From UMGS1933 sp051891435 (lineage in GTDB: Bacteria > Bacillota > Clostridia > TANB77 > CAG-508): 6,233 bases of DNA. The stretch spans positions 1 to 6,233 of the forward strand of contig JBJFFE010000067.1 in NCBI GenBank assembly GCA_051891435.1, in the 5' to 3' direction. The translations under genes and the position numbers were made by a program. How positions within the stretch are numbered: position 1 is the first letter of the stretch; every line of letters starts with the position of its first letter. This document shows positions 6,109-6,233 of this stretch, in pieces. The notes beneath the pieces were generated by a model. That model worked only from the letters and a program-made list of their open reading frames with translations. It searched no databases and was not told the origin of the DNA.

Positions 6109-6212
6109 ACATTTTCAATAATACATGGAAATAATGGAAATTATGAGTGTAACAGATGGACAAAACAATGCTAAAAGCGGCTTAAAACCATATAATTGAG
6201 ACTTATCATTAG

Positions 6213-6233
6213 GGCTACGAACCAGAAGGTCGG
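6213..6233 (+). other. 3' fragment of a tRNA-Arg(ACG) gene; probable attR of an integrated element
   Basis: From 6215 the sequence reads CTACGAA (anticodon loop, anticodon ACG at 6217-6219), then CCAGA (3' anticodon stem), AGGTC (variable loop with the usual C48) and GG (start of the T stem), where the window ends. This is the standard order and spacing of a bacterial tRNA-Arg and matches common Firmicute tRNA-Arg(ACG) genes. The 5' side is not tRNA: the partner stem should be TCTGG but reads TAGGG, pairing at only three of five positions, and no D-arm or GG18-19 is present upstream. Homology therefore stops near 6213. A lone 3' half with the element on its left is the expected structure of attR after integration at a tRNA gene; an intact tRNA-Arg should lie at the other end. 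Confidence 0.7.

Larger units (their letters stand above)
5210..6212. other. About 1 kb without a credible gene, next to the element end
   Basis: This stretch is extremely AT-rich with stops in every frame. The longest open frames (minus 5920-5729, 63 codons; plus about 5500-5618, without a start) lack ribosome sites and protein-like composition beyond chance. I see no tRNA, CRISPR array, transposase remnant or clear terminator in it. It does hold a 12-bp dyad (5299-5348), a small ACTAAT dyad (6059-6072) and a GACCAC direct repeat (6092-6108). Long non-coding ends are usual near attachment sites, where integrase and excisionase bind; a degraded gene is also possible. Confidence 0.6.

Noticed and set aside
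6137..6200. Short plus-strand ORF (MEIMSVTDGQNN...) just before the tRNA fragment, considered as an integrase C-terminus
   Set aside because: It is about 22 codons, shows no integrase motif (no R-H-R-Y context), and the frame upstream is closed.

Overview
The window is very AT-rich. Its genes have strong Shine-Dalgarno sites, sigma-A-like promoters and stem-plus-U-tract terminators, and all of them lie on the minus strand. This points to a low-GC Firmicute, probably a clostridial relative. Two signs suggest that it is the edge of an integrated mobile element: a DUF4314-type gene start at the left end, which is a common cargo of Firmicute conjugative elements, and a 3' fragment of tRNA-Arg(ACG) with no 5' half at the extreme right end, which is what the attR of a tRNA-targeting integrative element looks like.

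Layout, right to left, which is the direction of transcription. At 6213-6233 is the tRNA-Arg fragment. From about 5210 to 6212 there is roughly 1 kb with no credible gene, only a few small dyads and repeats. At 5181-5209 a near-consensus promoter drives a two-gene unit. Just downstream of it is a tandemly repeated 18-nt operator-like element, followed by a 9-bp hairpin in the leader. The first gene (5080-4877) is a small lysine-rich ORF interrupted by an in-frame TAG at codon 16. The second (4875-4345) starts one base after it (TAAAATG) and encodes a 176-aa protein with two predicted membrane segments. A 22-bp stem terminator (4286-4237) closes the unit.

A separate transcription unit follows, with two candidate promoters (4123-4095 and 4026-3999), the nearer one overlapped by a 20-bp palindrome. 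It carries the main gene, 3956-195, encoding a 1253-aa protein. This has an N-terminal PD-(D/E)XK-nuclease-like domain, a RecA/STAND-like middle region without a recognisable Walker A motif, and roughly 850 residues of helical-repeat-like sequence. It resembles a widespread, to my knowledge uncharacterised, family of large proteins, and its architecture parallels STAND-type antiphage effectors. A 16-bp terminator (150-115) ends the gene, and the truncated DUF4314 gene begins just beyond it.

How the genes work together is inference. The big gene looks like a stand-alone defence cargo with its own promoter and terminator, placed between backbone genes of the element and its attR end. The membrane-protein unit is separately regulated, and its link to the large protein is unproven.
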